NCBI GenBank assembly: GCA_947629455.1
Contig: CANRDT010000002.1
Span: forward strand, 1-64,000
Source of the DNA: an uncultured Ruminococcus sp.
Lineage (GTDB): Bacteria; Bacillota; Clostridia; Oscillospirales; Ruminococcaceae
Reading direction: 5' to 3'
Length of the DNA stretch: 64,000 nucleotides
The translations under genes were made by a program, and so were the position numbers. Positions 13,617 to 23,150 of the stretch are shown piece after piece (position 1 is the first letter of the stretch; each line of letters opens with the position of its first letter). The notes under the pieces were generated by a model. The model searched no databases. It was not told where the DNA came from and worked only from the letters and a program-made list of their open reading frames with translations.

Positions 13617-15182
13617 TTACTTTGCGTACTCCACCGCTCTGCTTTCGCGGATAAGGTTGACCTTGATCTGTCCGGGATAATCCATTTCGTCCTCGATCCT
13701 CTTTGCGATCTCTCTGGCGACAAGCACCATTTTCTCGTCGTTTATCTTTTCGGGCTGTACCATTATGCGCACTTCCCTGCCTGCCTGTATAGCAAACGAC
13801 TTTTCAACTCCCTCGTAAGAGGTGCATATTTCTTCAAGCTTTTGCAGACGCTTGATATAGTTCTCGTAATTCTCGCTCCTTGCACCGGGACGAGCCGCAG
13901 AGATAGCGTCTGCCGCCTGCACCAGCGCGGCGACAACGGTGCGCGTTTCAACATCTCCGTGGTGAGCCTCTATCGCGTGAATGACCTCGGCGTTCTCCTT
14001 ATACTTCTTGCAGACGTCTACGCCGATCTGCACATGAGAACCCTCGATCTCATAGCTGAGCGCCTTTCCTATATCGTGCAGCAGACCTGCTCTTCTTGCA
14101 AGATTAGCGTCAACTCCCAGTTCCGACGCCATCATTCCGGCAAGGTGGGCGACTTCTATCGAGTGATTGAGTACATTCTGTCTGTAGCTTGTCCTGAACC
14201 TCAGACGTCCGAGCAGTTTTACAAGCTCGTGATTTATTCCGTGGACGTTACATTCAAGCACGGCTCTCTCGCCCTCCTGCTTGATCTTGTACTCGACCTC
14301 GCGCCTTGCCTTGTCTACCATTTCCTCAATGCGCGTAGGATGTATCCTTCCGTCCTGTATAAGCTTTTCAAGGGCGATCCTTGCGACCTCCCTGCGCACC
14401 TGATCGAAGCAGGAGATAGTGATCGCCTCCGGTGTATCGTCAATGATAAGATCAACGCCCGTCAGCGTTTCGATCGTGCGTATGTTTCTTCCCTCTCGTC
14501 CTATGATCCTGCCCTTCATTTCGTCGTTAGGCAGAGCAACGACCGATACCGCAGTTTCCGATACCTGATCTGCGGCGCAGCGCGAAATTGCAAGGGAAAT
14601 ATACTGTCTTGCCTTTGATTCACATTCTTCCTTGACAAGCGTTTCAAAGTTCGCGACCTTGACAGCCTTTTCGTGTACCAGTTCTCCCTCGAGATTGTTG
14701 AGCAGATATTCCTTTGCCTGTTCCTTTGTAAACTCCGAAATTTTCTCCAGCACTTCGAGCTGTGAATTTTTGATACGGTCAGCCTCCGCGAGCTTGTCGT
14801 TTGCCGATTTCAGCTTGTTCTGGAGAGCCTCCTCCTTTTTCTCCAGATTATCGAGCTTTTTGTCGATAGTTTCTTCCTTCTGATTGATCCTGCGCTCCTG
14901 ACGCGATACTTCGCTGCGGCGTTCCTTAAGTTCCCTCTCGGTTTCCTGTCTGGACTTATGTATTTCGTCCTTCGCCTCTACCAGAGCCTCTTTTTTCAGT
15001 GATTCCGCCTCTTTTTTAGCATCGTCAACGATACGTTCAGCCTCTTTTTCAGCCGAACCCATAGCAGCCTCCGCGGTTTTCTGCCTGTACTTTATTCCCT
15101 GCTTAAAACAGATAAAGCCGCTGACAGCCGCTCCTGCTGCAAGAGCTACTACGATCAGAAGAATTGCGGTACCTATCTCCAT
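13617..15182 (-). CDS. rny: Ribonuclease Y
   Basis: RNase Y is the membrane-bound endoribonuclease that starts mRNA decay in Firmicutes. The 521-residue product has the full architecture: N-terminal membrane helix ([20 protein letters not shown]), a long charged coiled coil (residues 30-200), a KH RNA-binding domain ([20 protein letters not shown]), and an HD phosphohydrolase domain with [19 protein letters not shown] and IEAHHGD. The start at ATG 15182 has AGGAGGAGG upstream; an earlier in-frame ATG extending to 15305 lacks support. The promoter lies about 520 bases upstream, leaving a long 5' leader. Confidence 0.96.
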   Translation of the reverse strand: MEIGTAILLIVVALAAGAAVSGFICFKQGIKYRQKTAEAAMGSAEKEAERIVDDAKKEAESLKKEALVEAKDEIHKSRQETERELKERRSEVSRQERRINQKEETIDKKLDNLEKKEEALQNKLKSANDKLAEADRIKNSQLEVLEKISEFTKEQAKEYLLNNLEGELVHEKAVKVANFETLVKEECESKARQYISLAISRCAADQVSETAVSVVALPNDEMKGRIIGREGRNIRTIETLTGVDLIIDDTPEAITISCFDQVRREVARIALEKLIQDGRIHPTRIEEMVDKARREVEYKIKQEGERAVLECNVHGINHELVKLLGRLRFRTSYRQNVLNHSIEVAHLAGMMASELGVDANLARRAGLLHDIGKALSYEIEGSHVQIGVDVCKKYKENAEVIHAIEAHHGDVETRTVVAALVQAADAISAARPGARSENYENYIKRLQKLEEICTSYEGVEKSFAIQAGREVRIMVQPEKINDEKMVLVAREIAKRIEDEMDYPGQIKVNLIRESRAVEYAK

Positions 15183-15704
15183 GATATAGTCCTCCTCCTT
15201 CATAATTGATACACGCGGCAAACGGGCGGATACTCCGTTTCGCGTGATATATTCTTTGCGTAGGACGTGGCAAAAGCCGATATCCCACACAAAGCTTATC
15301 CGCACGCGGTAAATGAGCCTGACAAAGATCGAGGCTTAAACAAACTGTCGGCAGGGCATAAAAATACCCGATACAGGCAATTCACATAAATACCGCGTTT
15401 CGGACAGAAGGCACGCCGCGCCGTATAGACATAACAAGACGCGCCGCCCCGAAAAAAACGATTTGCAAAATATTATTTATGCGGAAAACCTGCCGTCGGG
15501 CAAGTACAGCAAATATATCAAATATATTATTTTTCAATATATCCAAGCCGTGCGGCTGCAAAACGTAAACCGTCATTAGCCGCAGCGTAAGCGTAAACCG
15601 ATACAAAGCCTTAAAGACCGATCTTCCTGAGCGCCGGACGCACCGTATGTTTTAAAAAACAGAAAACAGCACGGGCGGCAATCTATATAAAAACATAATG
15701 CATA
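15183..15704 (-). other. Long 5' untranslated leader of rny
   Basis: About 520 bases lie between the predicted transcription start and the rny ATG. No convincing gene with a ribosome site is visible on either strand. Several GC-rich paired segments (for example CGTGCGG..., GGCGGCGCG...) suggest RNA structure. It matches no riboswitch class I recognise. Confidence 0.5.
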
Positions 15705-15709
15705 TTATT

Positions 15710-15738
15710 ATTGTATAATAATTCTGCGCAATTGTCAA
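15710..15738 (-). promoter_or_regulatory. Probable rny promoter
   Basis: Minus-strand TTGACA (15738-15733) and TACAAT (15715-15710), 17-base spacing. Confidence 0.75.
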
Positions 15739-15832
15739 GGGAATTTTCAGCAATTGCGCCAAAAATCCATAAAAAATTTTATCCCTGCAAATCGATACGG
15801 AGATAAATTAATTAAAAATTTACAATTGTCGG

Positions 15833-15861
15833 TTGACAATCAATAATATCGGTGTTATCAT
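15833..15861 (+). promoter_or_regulatory. Promoter of the T-box leader
   Basis: TTGACA (15833-15838) and TATCAT (15856-15861) are spaced 17 bases apart; transcription would start near 15868. Confidence 0.8.
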
Positions 15862-15867
15862 AATAAT

Positions 15868-16190
15868 AATCGCAGGCGGTCATATTTTCACAGAAAGCCG
15901 CGATAAACTCATCTATATTCAAAGCTATGACGAGAAGTCCCGACGCCGCCCTTTTGGGTGGTTCGCAGCAGAGAGCGCCGCCTTTGGCTGAAAGCGGCGT
16001 GCGTTATCGGTTTTGCCGACGGCGTAGGAGGATACCGACTCGGAGCGTGTCCAATAAACAACGGCTTATCCCCGTTATCGGATCGGCGCTTTTACGGCGC
16101 ACAAGGCGCAATTATGCGTGAATCAGGGTGGAACCACGGTAAAACTATCGTCCCGAAGAGATCTTTTTTCTCTTCGGTTTTTTATTTTTC
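15868..16190 (+). promoter_or_regulatory. T-box riboswitch, probably threonine-specific
   Basis: The T-box core AGGGTGGAACCACG (16125-16138) and the CGTCCC that pairs with it (16149-16154) are present. An intrinsic terminator follows (CCGAAGAGA 16153-16161 with TCTCTTCGG 16169-16177, then TTTTTTATTTTT). Stem I with the GCAGAGAGCGCC motif is upstream. Pairing ACGCCG (15937-) with CGGCGT (about 16020) leaves a specifier loop GGATACCGA, where ACC (Thr) followed by a purine is the best specifier; TAC (Tyr) is the alternative. T-boxes let uncharged tRNA prevent termination. The next genes are a membrane protein and a lipase, with thrS 2.3 kb downstream in the same direction. Confidence 0.9.
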
Positions 16191-16202
16191 TGGAGGTCTG
16201 CA

Positions 16203-16523
16203 ATGCGAAAGATATTGGGTTTCGTTTGCTATGGTATAATGATGCTCGCTTATGCCGCTTCGGGCGTGATAACATACAAGACGTGGCAGCAGGAGATCTC
16301 CTACTATCAGGGATTTCTCACGTTTATCCCCGTATTTATCGTTTCTTACTGGTTCGCGACGTTTTCTATGCAGCTGTTTGACGGCAAGCGCAGCGACGGC
16401 GAACCTATCCTCGGCAAAAAGCTATGCGCAGTACTCAATAATCTTTCCACGGTCATAAGTCTTATACTTATCGGATTATGGGTGTACCTTTATATATCGC
16501 GCTCACTCTACGCGGCAGGCTGA
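16203..16523 (+). CDS. Small membrane protein (106 aa)
   Basis: This 106-residue protein has three hydrophobic segments (about residues 4-24, 36-56 and 77-97) and no recognised domain. It starts at ATG 16203 after GGAGG, 13 bases past the T-box terminator, and its stop lies 3 bases before the next start, so the two are probably coupled. Being the first gene after a T-box, it should be made when the cognate aminoacyl-tRNA is short. No function can be assigned. Confidence 0.7.
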   Translation: MRKILGFVCYGIMMLAYAASGVITYKTWQQEISYYQGFLTFIPVFIVSYWFATFSMQLFDGKRSDGEPILGKKLCAVLNNLSTVISLILIGLWVYLYISRSLYAAG

Positions 16524-16526
16524 GAA

Positions 16527-17870
16527 ATGAGGGACAAAATAATGTCTGACATACTGTTTACGCTGATACAATCGGTCGTGACTTTTTTCATAGTAAATAT
16601 CTTCGCGCTTGCAAAGCTTGGTATCATTAACGGCGGAATACCGCTGTTTGCAGCGGCTGCAGTCATCTGGTTCTTAGCGGTGAATATTGCGCCGACCTTA
16701 TCCGCGCAGCCTGACAAACGTCTGAAAAGGCTGCACAACGGAACGCGCCTGCTGACGGTGTTTATGCTGTCTGTCACAGCGTCGGCGGCAATGCTTATCT
16801 ATATGATCGCCGCAGACACTTCGCTGAAAACCATACTTATAAATTCGCTGATAGTTTATCTGAGCGAGCTTGTCATTTTCTTAAACGGCACTGTAAGAGT
16901 CTACCTCACTTCCGTACAAATGGGTATAAAATGGCGGCTTATCGGCGCGGTCTGCGGAATGATACCTATTGTCAATATCGGCGTGCTTATCAGGACTATA
17001 CATATCAGCGGCAGGGAGTTTCGCACCGAACGCGAAAAGCTGCTGCTCGACCGTTCAAGAGCGGACGAACGCCTGTGCGCGACAAAATATCCTTTGCTTA
17101 TGGTACACGGCGTATTCTTCCGCGATCTTAAACTTTTCAACTACTGGGGACGAGTACCCGAAACGCTTGAACGAAACGGCGCGCGCATATTCTACGGCAA
17201 TCAGCAGTCTGCCGCGTCGGTGGAAGAGAGCGCAAAGGAACTCACGGCACGCATAAAGCAGATAGTCGAAGAGAGCGGCTGTGAAAAGGTGAACATCATC
17301 GCCCATTCAAAAGGCGGACTTGATTCAAGGTATGCGATAAGCTGTCTGGGCGCGGACAAATACGTCGCAACTCTTACCACCGTCAACACTCCCCACCGCG
17401 GCTGTCAGTTTGCGGAGTATCTGCTCAACAAAGTATCCCCGTCAGTCTGTCAGTCGGTCGCGGATAAATACAACTTTGCACTTAAACAGCTTGGCGACGA
17501 CAAGCCCGATTTTATATCGGCAGTTACCGATCTTACCGCCTCAAGGTGCGCCGCGCTCAACGAGATATGTTCCGACTCGCCGCACGTTTTCTATCAGAGC
17601 GTGGGTTCAAAGTCGCTTAACGCGGCAGGCGGACAGTTTCCGCTGAATATGTCCTACCACCTTGTAAAACATTTTGACGGTGACAACGACGGACTGGTTT
17701 CAGTCGATTCTATGAAATGGGGCGAGAAATTCACATTGCTCACTCCTAACGGAAAGCGCGGAATAACTCACGGCGACGTTATAGATCTCAACCGCGAGAA
17801 TATTGACGGATTTGACGTAAGGGAATTTTATGTCGGACTTGTCAGGGAGCTTAAAGAGAAAGGGTTTTAG
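16527..17870 (+). CDS. Membrane-anchored lipase-like alpha/beta hydrolase
   Basis: The first 165 residues hold four to five hydrophobic segments. A cytoplasm- or surface-facing alpha/beta hydrolase follows: KYPLLMVHGVFFRDLKLFNY (oxyanion region), NIIAHSKGGLDSRY (nucleophile serine in the AHSKGG elbow) and late DGDNDGLVSVDS and THGDV motifs, which carry the likely Asp and His. The order matches triacylglycerol lipase/esterase families such as LipA-type lipases. Start is ATG 16527; ATG 16542, with AGGG eight bases before, is an alternative. It is the second gene behind the T-box leader, an unusual place for a lipase. Substrate unknown. Confidence 0.78.
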   Translation: MRDKIMSDILFTLIQSVVTFFIVNIFALAKLGIINGGIPLFAAAAVIWFLAVNIAPTLSAQPDKRLKRLHNGTRLLTVFMLSVTASAAMLIYMIAADTSLKTILINSLIVYLSELVIFLNGTVRVYLTSVQMGIKWRLIGAVCGMIPIVNIGVLIRTIHISGREFRTEREKLLLDRSRADERLCATKYPLLMVHGVFFRDLKLFNYWGRVPETLERNGARIFYGNQQSAASVEESAKELTARIKQIVEESGCEKVNIIAHSKGGLDSRYAISCLGADKYVATLTTVNTPHRGCQFAEYLLNKVSPSVCQSVADKYNFALKQLGDDKPDFISAVTDLTASRCAALNEICSDSPHVFYQSVGSKSLNAAGGQFPLNMSYHLVKHFDGDNDGLVSVDSMKWGEKFTLLTPNGKRGITHGDVIDLNRENIDGFDVREFYVGLVRELKEKGF

Positions 17871-17951
17871 TTACCCTCCCTTTCCGATCGGTTTATTGAC
17901 AGTCGGATAATAAAGATCTGATGAATATCAACAAAACGAGGTATAAAGCAT

Positions 17952-18452
17952 ATGAGAGAACACTGCGAAATAATAAAAAAGAACGTCTGTCCGAATTTTA
18001 TCAATCTTCAGACAACGATAAAAACTTACGATAGAAACGCGCTTGTATGCGGTTCGCCTGCATGGAGATATGTATATCACACCATTCATTCGGCGGATAA
18101 ATGGTTTTTTAATCCATTTGTATATGACGAGCCTGATTTTCACAAAAAAGGTATGGACGATCCCGATGTGCCTTGCACGATCGAATTGACAGATGAGCAG
18201 CTTTTAGATTATCTTGATAAAGTCAGGCAAAAAACTCTTGACTACATCGACTCGCTTACAGATGAAATGCTTTATGAAAAACCGGAGAACTGCAAATATA
18301 CCCGCTTGGAATTAGTATTACGACAGTTTACACATCTCTCGTTTCATACGGGAATGATAAACGGTCTGACTATAGAAAAAACCGGAAAATTTCCGGTATA
18401 TGCGGCTGCAGATACTATGGACAGACTTGAAAAAGGTTTATTTGATGAATAA
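17952..18452 (+). CDS. DinB-like protein
   Basis: The 166-residue protein resembles the DinB/YfiT four-helix metal-binding superfamily: an N-terminal WRYVYHTIHSADKWFFNP helix with His, and a C-terminal LRQFTHLSFHTGMINGL helix whose two histidines would complete a three-His metal site. Members act as thiol-dependent transferases or are of unknown function. It starts at ATG 17952 after an AGG ribosome site, 81 bases beyond the lipase gene and 63 bases before thrS, in the same direction. Confidence 0.72.
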   Translation: MREHCEIIKKNVCPNFINLQTTIKTYDRNALVCGSPAWRYVYHTIHSADKWFFNPFVYDEPDFHKKGMDDPDVPCTIELTDEQLLDYLDKVRQKTLDYIDSLTDEMLYEKPENCKYTRLELVLRQFTHLSFHTGMINGLTIEKTGKFPVYAAADTMDRLEKGLFDE

Positions 18453-18515
18453 AAACTTATTCCGACAAATAACGCTTATTGCCAAAACAAAGAATTTTAT
18501 TATGGAGGTCATATT

Positions 18516-20462
18516 ATGATAAAACTTACATTAAAGGACGGCTCAGTCCGCGAGATCGAGAACCCGATGCCTGCCGCGGAGATAGTCAAGCAAATAGGTA
18601 TGGGACTTTACAAGGCGGCTTGCTGCGTCAGGATCGACGGCAAGGTGTGCGATATCCGCACGGTCGTAGACGGCGACTGCGAATTTGAAGTGCTTACCTT
18701 TGACTCGAAGTCGGGCAAGGAAACTTTCTGGCATACTGCGTCACACCTTATGGCTCAGGCGGTAAAGAATCTCTATCCCGAGGCAAAGCTTGCAAGAGGT
18801 CCTGCAACGGAAACGGGATTTTACTATGATTTTGAGGTCGCAAAGCCGTTTTCTCCTGCCGATCTTGAAAAAATACAGGCGGAGATGAAAAAGCTTGCCA
18901 AGGAAGGCTACGAACTCGAACGCTTTGAACTGTCCGCCGACGACGCCGTTAAGCTTATGCAGGAGCGCGGAGAGGATTACAAGCTGGAGCTTATTAACAA
19001 GCACAATGACAGAGGAGAAAAGCTTTCTTTCTACAAACAGGGCGACTTCGTCGATCTGTGCGCAGGTCCTCACCTTATGTCTGTCGCTCCCGTCAAGGCG
19101 GTCAAGCTGCTTTCCTGCACGGGTGCTTACTGGGGCAAGGCGGAGGACGGCAGACAGCTTTCCCGTATTTACGGAACGGCGTTCCCCAAAGCGTCTATGC
19201 TTGAAGAATTTCTAAAACAGCAGGAAGAGGCAAAGCTGCGCGATCATAACAAGATAGGCAGAGAGCTTGAATATTTTACCACGGTGGATTACATCGGTCA
19301 GGGTCTGCCGATACTTCTGCCCAAGGGTGCGCGCGTCATTCAGCTTTTGCAGAGGTGGGTAGAAGATACCGAGCAGGCGCATGGCTGTCAGCTTACCAAA
19401 ACGCCTTACTTCGCAAAACGCGATCTTTATAAGATCTCGGGTCACTGGGATCATTATCTGGACGGTATGTTCGTTCTCGGCGATCCTGACGATGAGGAAA
19501 AAGAGTGCTTTGCGCTGCGCCCTATGACCTGTCCGTTCCAGTATCAGGTATTCCTCAACAGGCAGCGTTCCTACCGCGATCTGCCTATGCGCCTGACGGA
19601 AACTTCAACGCTTTTCCGCAATGAGGACAGCGGCGAAATGCACGGTCTTATCAGAGTGCGTCAGTTTACCATTTCGGAAGGTCACTATATCCTCCGCCCC
19701 GACCAGCTTGAAGATGAATTTAAGGGCTGTCTTGAGTTGGCAAGGTATATGCTCGACACGGTTGGACTGCTTGACGACTGCACGTTCAGATTCTCGCAGT
19801 GGGATCCTGCCAATCCGAATAACAAGTACGAGGGTACTGCCGAACAGTGGGATCACGCTCAGGCGGCTATGAAGAAGATACTTGACGATATTGGTCTGGA
19901 TTATGATATAGGCATTGACGAGGCCGCTTTCTACGGTCCTAAGCTCGATATACAGTACCGCAACGTTTACGGCAAGGAGGACACTCTTGTAACTATACAG
20001 ATAGATATGCTGCTTGCTGAAAAATTCGGTATGTACTATGTGGATAAGGACGGACAGAAAAAGCTGCCCTACATCATTCACCGCACCTCGCTCGGCTGCT
20101 ATGAGAGAACTCTTGCGTATATGCTGGAGCATTTTGCAGGCGTGCTTCCTCTGTGGCTCGCTCCCGAACAGGTGAGAATACTCCCCATCAAGCCGGAACA
20201 CAACGAGTATGCCAACTCCGTTGCCGACAAGCTCACCGCTATGGGTATGCGCGTTACCGTTGACAGCCGTGATGAAAACATCGGACCGAAGATAAAAAAT
20301 GCCCGTCTGGAAAGAATACCGTATATGTTTATCATCGGCGATAACGAGGTAAACGGCGGCACCGTTACCGTGCGTTCGAGAAAAGAGGGCGAAACGCCTG
20401 CCGTTGCCGTTGACGAGATCGCGCAAAAGCTCGCCCGGGAGATCTCGACCAAAGCCAAGTAA
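18516..20462 (+). CDS. thrS: Threonyl-tRNA synthetase
   Basis: This 648-residue class II synthetase charges tRNA-Thr. The TGS domain covers residues 1-62, the editing domain with HTASHLMAQAV and the late DLCAGPHL zinc-like motif residues 65-225, and the catalytic core carries motif 2 (MRLTETSTLFRNEDSGEMHG), the zinc-binding RPMTCPF and late HRTSLGCYERTLAYMLEH, with the anticodon-binding domain at the C-terminus (VRILPIKPEHNEYA). The length is typical. The start has GGAGG at 18502. No T-box lies directly upstream; the T-box at 15868 three genes earlier could still govern it by read-through. Confidence 0.97.
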   Translation: MIKLTLKDGSVREIENPMPAAEIVKQIGMGLYKAACCVRIDGKVCDIRTVVDGDCEFEVLTFDSKSGKETFWHTASHLMAQAVKNLYPEAKLARGPATETGFYYDFEVAKPFSPADLEKIQAEMKKLAKEGYELERFELSADDAVKLMQERGEDYKLELINKHNDRGEKLSFYKQGDFVDLCAGPHLMSVAPVKAVKLLSCTGAYWGKAEDGRQLSRIYGTAFPKASMLEEFLKQQEEAKLRDHNKIGRELEYFTTVDYIGQGLPILLPKGARVIQLLQRWVEDTEQAHGCQLTKTPYFAKRDLYKISGHWDHYLDGMFVLGDPDDEEKECFALRPMTCPFQYQVFLNRQRSYRDLPMRLTETSTLFRNEDSGEMHGLIRVRQFTISEGHYILRPDQLEDEFKGCLELARYMLDTVGLLDDCTFRFSQWDPANPNNKYEGTAEQWDHAQAAMKKILDDIGLDYDIGIDEAAFYGPKLDIQYRNVYGKEDTLVTIQIDMLLAEKFGMYYVDKDGQKKLPYIIHRTSLGCYERTLAYMLEHFAGVLPLWLAPEQVRILPIKPEHNEYANSVADKLTAMGMRVTVDSRDENIGPKIKNARLERIPYMFIIGDNEVNGGTVTVRSRKEGETPAVAVDEIAQKLAREISTKAK

Positions 20463-20474
20463 CGGAGGAACGCT

Positions 20475-21083
20475 ATGCCATCTTCCTGCGTACATTTATA
20501 TGCGGCGCAGCTGCTTGCGGACAGGTTTGATATTGACGATCTGCCGGGATTTTATCTTGGTTCGGTCGCGCCCGATGCGGTGAATCTGAACGGGTTTGCC
20601 GCGCAGCCAGTCCGCTATGCCGCACATATCCGCAGCACGGATTACAACGAGTGGAAACAGAACATTCGCCGTTTCTATGAGGAGAATAATAGCCAATATC
20701 CGCGATCTTATCTTCTGGGATTTCTGGCGCACCTTTATACCGATATTGCTTGGGACGAGCTTGTTCAGCCGGGACTGTTTGAATTTTTAAGCGCGAGGGG
20801 ACTATCCTACGGCGAATGTCAGACCGAAAAGTGGCGCGAGCTCGACCGTCTGGACGGTCTGATCATCGGCAAGGAGTGGTATCAGGAGATGCTCGATACT
20901 CTGAAAAAGGGTACTGCGGCAGATTTCCCCGGCTGTGATAAGGCAACGATCACCGCTTTTCGGGATAAGCTTGCCTGTCGGAGGGTCACCGAGCAGCTTT
21001 CTCCGCCGCTTTATCTGAATGAAGATATGATAATCCTTACCGCTGATGAGGTTTACCGCCGCATTGAAAATCTTACCGAATAA
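20475..21083 (+). CDS. Zinc-dependent phospholipase C-like protein
   Basis: This 202-residue protein has the family layout of the zinc-dependent phospholipase C / S1-P1 nuclease-like group: CVHLYAAQLLAD at the N-terminus, FYLGSVAPDAV, YAAHIRSTDYNEWK, and LLGFLAHLYTDIAWDE. His and Asp residues in these motifs would bind zinc. There is no signal peptide, so a cytoplasmic role is likelier than a secreted toxin. It begins 12 bases after thrS (site CGGAGG) and is probably co-transcribed. Confidence 0.72.
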   Translation: MPSSCVHLYAAQLLADRFDIDDLPGFYLGSVAPDAVNLNGFAAQPVRYAAHIRSTDYNEWKQNIRRFYEENNSQYPRSYLLGFLAHLYTDIAWDELVQPGLFEFLSARGLSYGECQTEKWRELDRLDGLIIGKEWYQEMLDTLKKGTAADFPGCDKATITAFRDKLACRRVTEQLSPPLYLNEDMIILTADEVYRRIENLTE

Positions 21084-21090
21084 CAGAAAA

Positions 21091-21116
21091 AAGGCTGCGC
21101 CGATCGACGCAGCCTT
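21091..21116. terminator. Bidirectional terminator
   Basis: AAGGCTGCG pairs with CGCAGCCTT. It has T residues after it on the + strand and A residues before it (a U tract for the minus strand), serving both convergent operons. Confidence 0.88.
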
Positions 21117-21127
21117 GATTTTTTGAA

Positions 21128-22009
21128 TTAACCCTTTACCGAACCCAGTGCAACACCACGAATGATGAACTTGGAAAGGAACAGATATACCAGAACGACA
21201 GGCAGGATCGCAACAACGATGTATGCGTTGAATACGCCCAGATCCTTTTCCAGAGGTCCTGCATTACGCATCTGCGCGAGGATCAGAGGAACGGTCAGCA
21301 TATCCTTCTTGTCCAGAATAAGTCTCGGCATAAAGAAGTTGTTCCAGTTGGTAACAAAGGTGAATATCGCCTGAACCGCAAACGCAGGTTTCAGAATAGG
21401 CAGAACTATCGAGTTGAAAGTTCTGAACTCACCGCAGCCGTCTATTCGGGCAGCCTCGACTATTTCAAGAGGCAGGGACGAATCCATATACTGTTTCATG
21501 AAATAGAATACCGAAGGCGCGGCAATAGCCGGAACGATAAGCGGAATGTAGTTGTTCGTCAGGTTCATATCCTTCATCATATTGTAGAAACCGATAGCAG
21601 ATGCCTGAGTCGGAACCATCATGATGACGAGAATGAAGTTGAATGCGAACTTCCTGAGTTTGAAATGATAAACGTGGATAGCGTAAGCCGTAAGCGCCGA
21701 GAAATAGATCGACAACAAAGCGGTAGACGCCGAAATGATAAGGCTGTTAAGCAGCGCTCTGAGAACGTTGCCGTACGCTACGGTGATAGTACCGCTGAAC
21801 AGTTTGCTCAGGTTGCCCCACAGCAGCTTGTCAGGTACCCAACGGATACCGTACTGCAGCTTACCACGAGTCGCGTTTATTATCAGCAGATAGAAAGGCA
21901 GAAGTGAAACGACTACCAATACTATCAGGACAAGATATGCTATGATCCTTCTTATGGCCAGTACGGTCTTGTCGTCCTTCTGACCTGCTACATCAACAGA
22001 CATTGGCAT
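21128..22009 (-). CDS. Sugar ABC transporter permease (MalG-type)
   Basis: This 293-residue inner permease of a CUT1-family carbohydrate importer has six membrane helices. The EAA loop that contacts the ATPase reads EIVEAARIDGCGEFRTFNSI followed by VLPILKPA. It is the last gene of the operon LacI, binding protein, MalF-like, MalG-like. No ATPase gene is present, so a shared MsmX-type ATPase encoded elsewhere is expected, as in many Firmicutes. The sugar is unknown. Confidence 0.93.
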   Translation of the reverse strand: MPMSVDVAGQKDDKTVLAIRRIIAYLVLIVLVVVSLLPFYLLIINATRGKLQYGIRWVPDKLLWGNLSKLFSGTITVAYGNVLRALLNSLIISASTALLSIYFSALTAYAIHVYHFKLRKFAFNFILVIMMVPTQASAIGFYNMMKDMNLTNNYIPLIVPAIAAPSVFYFMKQYMDSSLPLEIVEAARIDGCGEFRTFNSIVLPILKPAFAVQAIFTFVTNWNNFFMPRLILDKKDMLTVPLILAQMRNAGPLEKDLGVFNAYIVVAILPVVLVYLFLSKFIIRGVALGSVKG

Positions 22010-22016
22010 GATTCAC

Positions 22017-22988
22017 TTACCCCCTTTTCGCTGCCGGTTTTTTCTTTTTCTTCTTACCATCTCTGTCGCTGCCAAGGAAGTTGATAGTAAATCCGAGTAT
22101 GGCAGAAACGATAAAGATAACTATACATATAGCCGACGCAAGTCCGACGTCGGAATCCTTACGGGTCTGGATCTCCATAACGAGCGTTTTAGCGGACGCA
22201 ATACCGCCAACGATAGGAGAACCCATATCCTTAGTAAGCAGCGCAGGTACATCGTACATCTGCAAACCGCCGATAAGGGAAGTAACCAGAACGTAAGTCA
22301 TAAGCGGCTTGATAAGCGGAATAGTGATCTTCCAGAAAGTCTGTGTAGGATTTGCTCCGTCTATCTGTGCGGATTCATAGAGCGAAGTATCAACGCCCAT
22401 GATCGCAGCCATTAAAAGAATGGTGGTATTACCATACCAGAGAAGAATATTAATGAATCCTATGATTCCTCTCGTACCCCACTTGGTATTAAGCAGCGAA
22501 TCATCTCTTCCCAATACTTTAGTAAACGTTTCATAAAGAGCGCCGTCCTTGCTGAACAGTGTGAAGAAAAGTAAGGCGATAGCCGACGCCATAATAACGT
22601 TGGGGAGATAGATCACGGTCTTGAAGAATCCCTGCGCCTTTAGTTTAAGACGGAGATCTGTGAACCAGGTGGCGAGCAGCAGGGAGATAGCTATCTGCGG
22701 GATAAAGCCTATCAGCCAGATGATGATAGTATTCCAGAAGCTATGTACCAGCGTGCCGTTTGATGCAAATACCGCGGCAAAGTTTTTCAGACCGCAGAAT
22801 TTGATCTCGGGTTCGACCACCTCAGTCGTCCAGCCGCCGCCGACAGACGACCGGTCAATAACGTAATCCATAAAGCTGTTGTAGAAAGTGGAAAGCAGAG
22901 GATACAATGAGAATATGAAATAAACTACGAAAAAGGGGATCAGAAAGATATAACCCCATTTTGCATAGCTTATGCTTTTTCTTTTCAT
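22017..22988 (-). CDS. Sugar ABC transporter permease (MalF-type)
   Basis: This 323-residue first permease has six helices and an EAA loop reading LYESAQIDGANPTQTFWKI then TIPLIKPL. The C-terminus ends in a very basic tail (DGKKKKKKPAAKRG). An N-terminal insert between helices 1 and 2 (residues 40-75) is longer than minimal family members. The gene is separated from the binding-protein gene by a stem-loop at 23079-23112 and from the MalG-like gene by 7 bases. Confidence 0.93.
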   Translation of the reverse strand: MKRKSISYAKWGYIFLIPFFVVYFIFSLYPLLSTFYNSFMDYVIDRSSVGGGWTTEVVEPEIKFCGLKNFAAVFASNGTLVHSFWNTIIIWLIGFIPQIAISLLLATWFTDLRLKLKAQGFFKTVIYLPNVIMASAIALLFFTLFSKDGALYETFTKVLGRDDSLLNTKWGTRGIIGFINILLWYGNTTILLMAAIMGVDTSLYESAQIDGANPTQTFWKITIPLIKPLMTYVLVTSLIGGLQMYDVPALLTKDMGSPIVGGIASAKTLVMEIQTRKDSDVGLASAICIVIFIVSAILGFTINFLGSDRDGKKKKKKPAAKRG

Positions 22989-23078
22989 TAGCTTGCACCT
23001 TAAACGACCGCACAGCGACCGTTTTCCTTTCTGACCATTTTCTTTCGGAACACCCGATCATAACGGGTATTTAATTAA

Positions 23079-23112
23079 TGGGGGAGCGGTTGGCAAAGCC
23101 GCCTCTCCCCCA
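23079..23112 (-). terminator. Stem-loop between binding protein and permease genes
   Basis: TGGGGGAG...CGG pairs with CCG...CTCCCCCA around a nine-base loop; a smaller hairpin ACCCG/CGGGT lies at 23053-23069. Such structures between malE-like and malF-like genes normally protect the upstream mRNA and lower permease expression, rather than acting as full terminators. Confidence 0.65.
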
Positions 23113-23150
23113 CAATTAAACATCTAAACCTTTTCAGTTCGTTTCGTTAA

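Noticed and set aside
13842-14618. 258-residue frame antisense to rny
   Set aside because: Shadow of the RNase Y coding sequence on the opposite strand; GC-rich coding regions here give many such long antisense frames.
15927-16381. Plus-strand frames over the T-box leader
   Set aside because: They lie within the structured T-box RNA and overlap the terminator; no ribosome sites.
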